DNA of 64,000 nucleotides from Jackrogersella multiformis (Eukaryota > Ascomycota > Sordariomycetes > Xylariales > Hypoxylaceae). This document shows, piece after piece, positions 60,044 through 64,000 of this stretch. The stretch is from NCBI GenBank assembly GCA_902806575.1, contig CADCXD010000008.1, positions 186,001 to 250,000 on the forward strand, read 5' to 3'. The position numbers and the translations under genes are program-made. The stretch's first letter is position 1. Every line of letters starts with the position of its first letter. A model generated the notes under the pieces. That model ran no database searches. It had not been told where the DNA came from and saw only the letters and a list, made by a program, of their open reading frames with translations.

Positions 60044-60177
60044 CAGGGACGGGGACGAAAAAAAGGGAATCATTATTAAGTTAAGAATCTTTCTACCTAT
60101 TTAAAGCGTTGCGATGCATATAATACTTCCTCGATATTTAGAATCATTCTTAAAAGTAGTATGTTCCCATTACGGTA

Positions 60178-60651
60178 CCTAGGTAGATCCTAACCTAGGT
60201 GTTTCTTCACTTTGTTGTGCAGCCCCTTTTATTTTCACATCTACAGACCCAAGATCCTTAGCCTCAGCCTCAGACACGTTAAATTTATGTCTATTATTAT
60301 TCAGTAGCGCAAATTAACCCAGAGCTTTTCCTTTTTAAATGATTCCCTTGTATAAATGGAGACTCGCTAATCGACAGACCCTTATATTGTGATGTTCACT
60401 CCATAGGTATGGAGTATTTCTATCTTAATGATTTCAATATAAGTAAGTCACAAATCTTCTACATGCTATTTATACTGTTCTATAAGCGAGAAAGATTCTA
60501 ACTAATCGAGCGAAACAGTATGTTCTAGACGCTATATGAGCATTGGAACATCTTGCCGCGAGGATCCTATTATGAAGCCTCTCGTTTATCGTCCCTACCA
60601 ACAAGGAGTCTAATTCACACCCTCATGCTCATCCTAGGCGTGTGTCGCTAC
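60178..60651. other. Intergenic right flank of the TIR element
   Basis: No gene recognised; the right end is the 3' region of the amidohydrolase. CCTAGGTA sites at its left edge. Confidence 0.45.
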
Positions 60652-62253
60652 CTACGCAAGGAGACCAGAATACGTCGAGCAAAGCACGCCCTGCTTCCAG
60701 ACACCCCGAAGGTCAAGTGTATGATCGATATCCTCCAGAGGATTTCCTTCGACCAAGACTAAATCCGCCCTTAACCCTTCCGCGATCCTACCCCTATCGG
60801 CGAACCGCAGCCTTTTGGCTACCAATGCGGTACCTGCTCTCAGCGCTTCTTTCGGGGTGAAGCCGCACTTTGAAACCATGGCAGCTAGCTCGTGGTGCGC
60901 AGAAATGCCATAAGCGATTCCAAGTGCAGGTCCGGCCGAGTCGGAGCCCCTAGGCGGAGAGGGTAAGCAGTTGGTTGGTTACTCCGATACCACATGGAAC
61001 TTACAGGATTATATCGATTCCCGCTGCCTTCAGCTCCCGGACACTCTGGTAAGCATATTCCACTCTCGATTTGTCATTGGCAATCCCCACTGCAATACCG
61101 AGAGTCAGTAATTACATCTTTGGGAAAAGGGTTTGAGGTTTTAAAGCATGTGTCGGAGCAATAACTCCCCAGTCAGTCAGCCTAGTTAGGAGTGTGTGGC
61201 TCCTAAGACAGGTTGAGAAACATAAAAGGAACTCTCCATGTTACATACTACAGGCACAAAGATGCTGCTTGCTTTCTGCACTCAATATCTTCTGGACCCG
61301 AGGATCATGAGCATATCTTTCTTGTTCTTTCAAGCCCTCGCTTGTCAAGCTTCCAATCCCCACCAAAGTCGGATTACAATGGCTATCATCATAGGAATCA
61401 GTCTCCAAACACTCAGTTGAAATAACGCTGGGGTCCCAGCGAGGATACATACGCATTGTTAGCTAGATATGCATCAATGACCTCCTTGGTAGGCGGTTTA
61501 TCGCAGAAGGTGTGTGTCAACCCATCGACACCAAGACGAAGTATTTCTAACGTTGCCTGAAGATTCGTTGCATGAGCAACCGCAAGAAGGCCATGCTGGT
61601 GAGCACCATCGATGACGGCCTTCTGGAGCTCTAACGATGGTACGACAGGCTTCACAGATAACCCGCTTCCATCTTCGTGCATCAGTTTGATATAGTCCGC
61701 TTTATCGTTGATGCGGTCTTGGATAAACACATCTACGTCCGACTTAGTCTTCAGATCTGGCCAAGAAGCAATGAGAGCTCGTGTCTAGCACTGCGTAAGC
61801 ATTCAGAAAAAGAATACCAAGTGCAAGGGCGCCGCAGACCTTTTCAGATTTGTCATGGGCTGTTATCACAGCCCCTGGCCACCCTCCCAGCACTGTTGCG
61901 GATTGGCTGGAGGTCTTGAAGTCGGCCGAATCCGGATCCTGTGCTCGTGCCCTTAGCTCCCCGATGTTTTCGACCTCTTGGTGCATATCACAGACGGTAG
62001 TGACGCCAAATTTTAACGACTGTCCCAGTACCGTGTTTTGCTCATCGATGTAGCCGTGGATATGGCCGTCGATAATTCCAGGAATTAGGGTATGGCCTGG
62101 CTTGGAAATAACAACGGTTGATGTATCAGGGGCGCTCAATTGGCCGTCTGATACTTGCTTGATCAATCCATTCTCTACCAGCACACTGCCAGATACTATT
62201 TCATTCTCACCGTCAAATATACGGACATCTTTGATGAGTATTGCTGGAGACAT
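60652..62253 (-). CDS. Metal-dependent amidohydrolase (imidazolonepropionase-like)
   Basis: Five exons (62253-61840, 61784-61453, 61382-61249, 61089-61005, 60949-60652) give 420 residues. The active-site set of the amidohydrolase superfamily is complete: HxH in DGHIHGY (H64, H66), the lysine that is carboxylated in YIKLMHEDG (K171), AVAHATN (H209), GLTHTF (H229) and GSDSAGP (D325). The fold is a metal-dependent barrel that cuts C-N bonds; the real substrate is unknown. The ends, RIFDGENEIVSGSVLVENG and GLRADLVLVEGNPLEDID, form the usual small beta domain. Splices were chosen because each restores a conserved block: DKSEK/TRALIASWPDL, NNA/HCNPTLVGIGS, IDII/LGSDSAGP. Introns 1-4 are 55, 70, 159 and 55 bases. 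No signal peptide, so cytosolic. Confidence 0.9.
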
Positions 62254-63209
62254 TTTCGATATGTGTCTGGAAAGAGGTGACTGAGTGCGGAATGTATAGT
62301 TTATATCGAGGGAGAATATGTTTCAAGAACATGCTCCGGCAGGGTTATATATTGCTGTTATGCATCAAATTCTACGCGCGGTTTGCTGCGGCACAGCACC
62401 TATCGGAATCCTGTGCGGACGGTACGGACGTTAGTTATTGTCCGCTCTAGGACGGCTTGAGCACCTAGATGGGATAGTTGTGATCAGGTTAGCAAGGTAG
62501 CTTACGTGAGCAAGATGTGTATAGCAAGGAACGATACCGGTATGTATAGGTATGGAAGCCTGGTCCCCCCCCCTTTAATTTACGACTATATGTTAGATTA
62601 TATCAATAGATTCTTTTTTTTGACTAGGCCCCATCCCCTTTTAGGTTTATATACCTATACACCGCCTTTTGTGTTTATACTCGCGTTTATACTCGCTCTC
62701 CGGCTTTCAGATTTTACACCTTTAAGTTCAGTTCGGCATTCCGACCAAATCGCGATGGGGCTCGGACGCCTACCTACCTAGGTACAGTACCTAACGGACG
62801 TTACACAGTTTAGGATATATTAAATGGGCAAAGAGAGGTACCTTACCCCCGTACAAATTTTATATCATGTTTAGGAACACCTAAAATTCTTTTAAGAAAC
62901 GTGAAATATGAATTACGTGATGAGGAGATACTATTAGCATCATTATGCTTATAGATCAGGATGTAGAATAGGGGTGTCAGGGGCCCCTTTTCCAAGCAGC
63001 TAGTTAAAACTTACAAGTGGGTCATCTCCCTTGATATTAGAGGTTCTATGTCGCATTGGAATCTCCTCAATTTGTAATATTGAATAGAATTTATGATTAA
63101 TACCATTAAATATTTCCGGCTCCTCACAGAAACCCCAAGAATTGCTACAGTATAATTACCTAGCTCAAACACCCAACTGTCTAACCTGCATGATCCACAG
63201 CGGGCTTCT
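62254..63209. other. Intergenic, no gene recognised
   Basis: Upstream region of the amidohydrolase and downstream region of the monooxygenase, both on the minus strand. CCTAGGTA site near 62776. Confidence 0.5.
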
Positions 63210-64000
63210 CTATTCTACACACAATCCCTTGGCTATGCTACCCCATTGCGCATCAAGTATGTCAAGCAAGTAAGTGCGCTTGTGATCCCAAAGCCCGCTC
63301 CCGCCGCTTGGGAAGAGCTGGTTGGCGGGCCGGATGTAAGTAGACGAGAGGTTGAACAGGTCCCTCCTCTGCATGCCAGCCGGGTTATCGAGGCGCGGCA
63401 CGGAAACCTGGGCCCGTCGTCGGTTCATCAGCCGGAGCAGCCGCACGAGGTGCTGGGCCGTAACATCGGCGCCGAGGGTCCACGAGGCGTTGGCGTAGCC
63501 CAGCACGAACATCAGGTTGGGCACGTCCTGGATCATGGACCCCCTCCACGTGTACTTCTGAGCGCTGTCGACCTTGTCGCCGTCCACCGAAAGATTGATT
63601 CCGCCCGCGAACTGTAGCTTCAACCCAGTTGCCGCGATGATGATATCGGGACGGACGGTCTTCCCCGATGCGAGCTGTATCTCCGTCGAAGTTACGTTGT
63701 CAATGGTGTCCGTGATGACACCAGCCTTTCCCGAACGCAAGGCCGCGTAGAAGTCCCCTTCGGGACAGACGCAGATTCGCTGCTGCCAAGGGTTGTACCT
63801 GGGATTGAAGTGTGGATTCCAGCTGAGATTCGCCGGGAGCTGTTTCGTGGTGGCCTCTCTCAACAGGCGCTTCACCTCGTCAGGGAAACGCATGCAGTAA
63901 TTGTAGGCCATGGTATCGGAGATGATCATATGTATCCTCCCGAACCACTTCGCCGCGCTCGAAGGCAGGATGATCTGGAAGAATCTTACCAGGAGGCTCT
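63210..64000 (-). CDS. Flavin-containing monooxygenase, 3' part (cut by window edge)
   Basis: The stop is at 63210 and the frame stays open to the window end, so the N-terminal FAD and NADPH sites lie outside. The visible 263 residues contain RYNPWQQRICVCPEGDFYAAL and IIAATGLKLQF, both typical of class B flavoprotein monooxygenases, including Baeyer-Villiger types, where the ATG motif lies in the second dinucleotide-binding region. The upstream part reads RFFQIILPSSAAKWFGRIHM, continuous with the frame, so the ATG at 63929 is internal. Such enzymes insert oxygen at ketones, N or S atoms with NADPH and O2. It may be part of a secondary-metabolite or catabolic gene set beyond the window. Confidence 0.9.
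   Translation of the reverse strand, partial: SLLVRFFQIILPSSAAKWFGRIHMIISDTMAYNYCMRFPDEVKRLLREATTKQLPANLSWNPHFNPRYNPWQQRICVCPEGDFYAALRSGKAGVITDTIDNVTSTEIQLASGKTVRPDIIIAATGLKLQFAGGINLSVDGDKVDSAQKYTWRGSMIQDVPNLMFVLGYANASWTLGADVTAQHLVRLLRLMNRRRAQVSVPRLDNPAGMQRRDLFNLSSTYIRPANQLFPSGGSGLWDHKRTYLLDILDAQWGSIAKGLCVE

Larger units (their letters stand above)
58384..60177. mobile_element. Outer terminal-inverted-repeat element, non-autonomous
   Basis: The left end TACCGTAGCGGGAA and the reverse complement of the right end (TACCGTAATGGGAA) match, and the next block TTTTAAGAAT(C/G)ATT lines up without a gap, giving about 38 bases of imperfect inverted repeat. TA at each end fits Tc1/mariner-type target duplication. 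No transposase frame lies inside. The interior holds AATCATT-type tandem repeats, a second TIR element and satellites. Both outer flanks are ACCT/CCTAGGTA tracts. Confidence 0.6.

Noticed and set aside
59700..60050. CRISPR-like array
   Set aside because: The repeats are contiguous short satellites without unique spacers, in a eukaryotic genome.
1..64000. tRNA or rRNA genes
   Set aside because: I scanned by eye for T-loop boxes (GGTTCGA) with matching stems and found none convincing; a tRNA scan would be decisive.

Overview
The window is nuclear DNA from a filamentous ascomycete. The evidence is short GT-AG introns (about 50-100 nt) throughout, fungus-specific genes (inositol phosphorylceramide synthase AUR1, a Nab3-type RNA-binding protein, a fungal-type CaM kinase), and a 5.5-kb AT-saturated retroelement with the look of repeat-induced point mutation (RIP). 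A Sordariomycete, perhaps Xylariales, is my guess; no rRNA or other marker is present to prove it. Every gene model was spliced by eye from reading frame, splice consensus and family conservation.

Layout. 1-18 kb is a run of plus-strand genes: a zinc-less MDR oxidoreductase (1121-2291), a MYND-finger/DUF4470 protein (3570-5670), a D-2-hydroxyacid dehydrogenase (6392-7414), a 1231-residue carboxylase with BC-AHS2-AHS1-BCCP domains (8006-12402), its likely partner LamB/YcsF (PxpA family, 13008-13815), and an UNC93-like transporter (16344-18054). The carboxylase and LamB together look like a fungal lactam/5-oxoproline-opening system; the transporter and dehydrogenase may belong to the same catabolic neighbourhood. 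18-34 kb holds housekeeping genes: AUR1 (minus), a calcium/calmodulin-dependent kinase (minus), a GGQ release-factor-like peptidyl-tRNA hydrolase with a GC-AG intron (minus), Nab3 (plus) and a mitochondrial LETM1-like protein (minus). These are separated by long gene-free stretches full of a palindromic CCTAGGTA motif.

34.4-50 kb is an accessory island. It has a RIP-destroyed LTR retrotransposon (36520-42056, 142-bp LTRs, 5-bp target duplication CATCA, probably Ty1/copia on the minus strand), orphan ORFs, a decayed reading frame, and two members of a tiny (74-83 aa) two-exon protein family. A third, broken copy of that family lies 28 kb away at 15.0-15.3 kb in inverted orientation. 50-56 kb carries a GH128-CAP fusion gene without a signal peptide, a divergently transcribed two-domain beta-rich protein of unknown function, and a Ser/Thr-rich single-pass membrane protein.

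58.4-60.2 kb holds two nested terminal-inverted-repeat elements flanked by TA, full of satellite arrays. The window ends with a metal-dependent amidohydrolase (60652-62253, minus) and the 3' part of a flavin-containing monooxygenase cut by the window edge.

Most noteworthy: the carboxylase/LamB pair, the GH128-CAP fusion with its divergent partner, the small two-exon protein family, and the nested TIR elements sitting in ACCT-repeat tracts.
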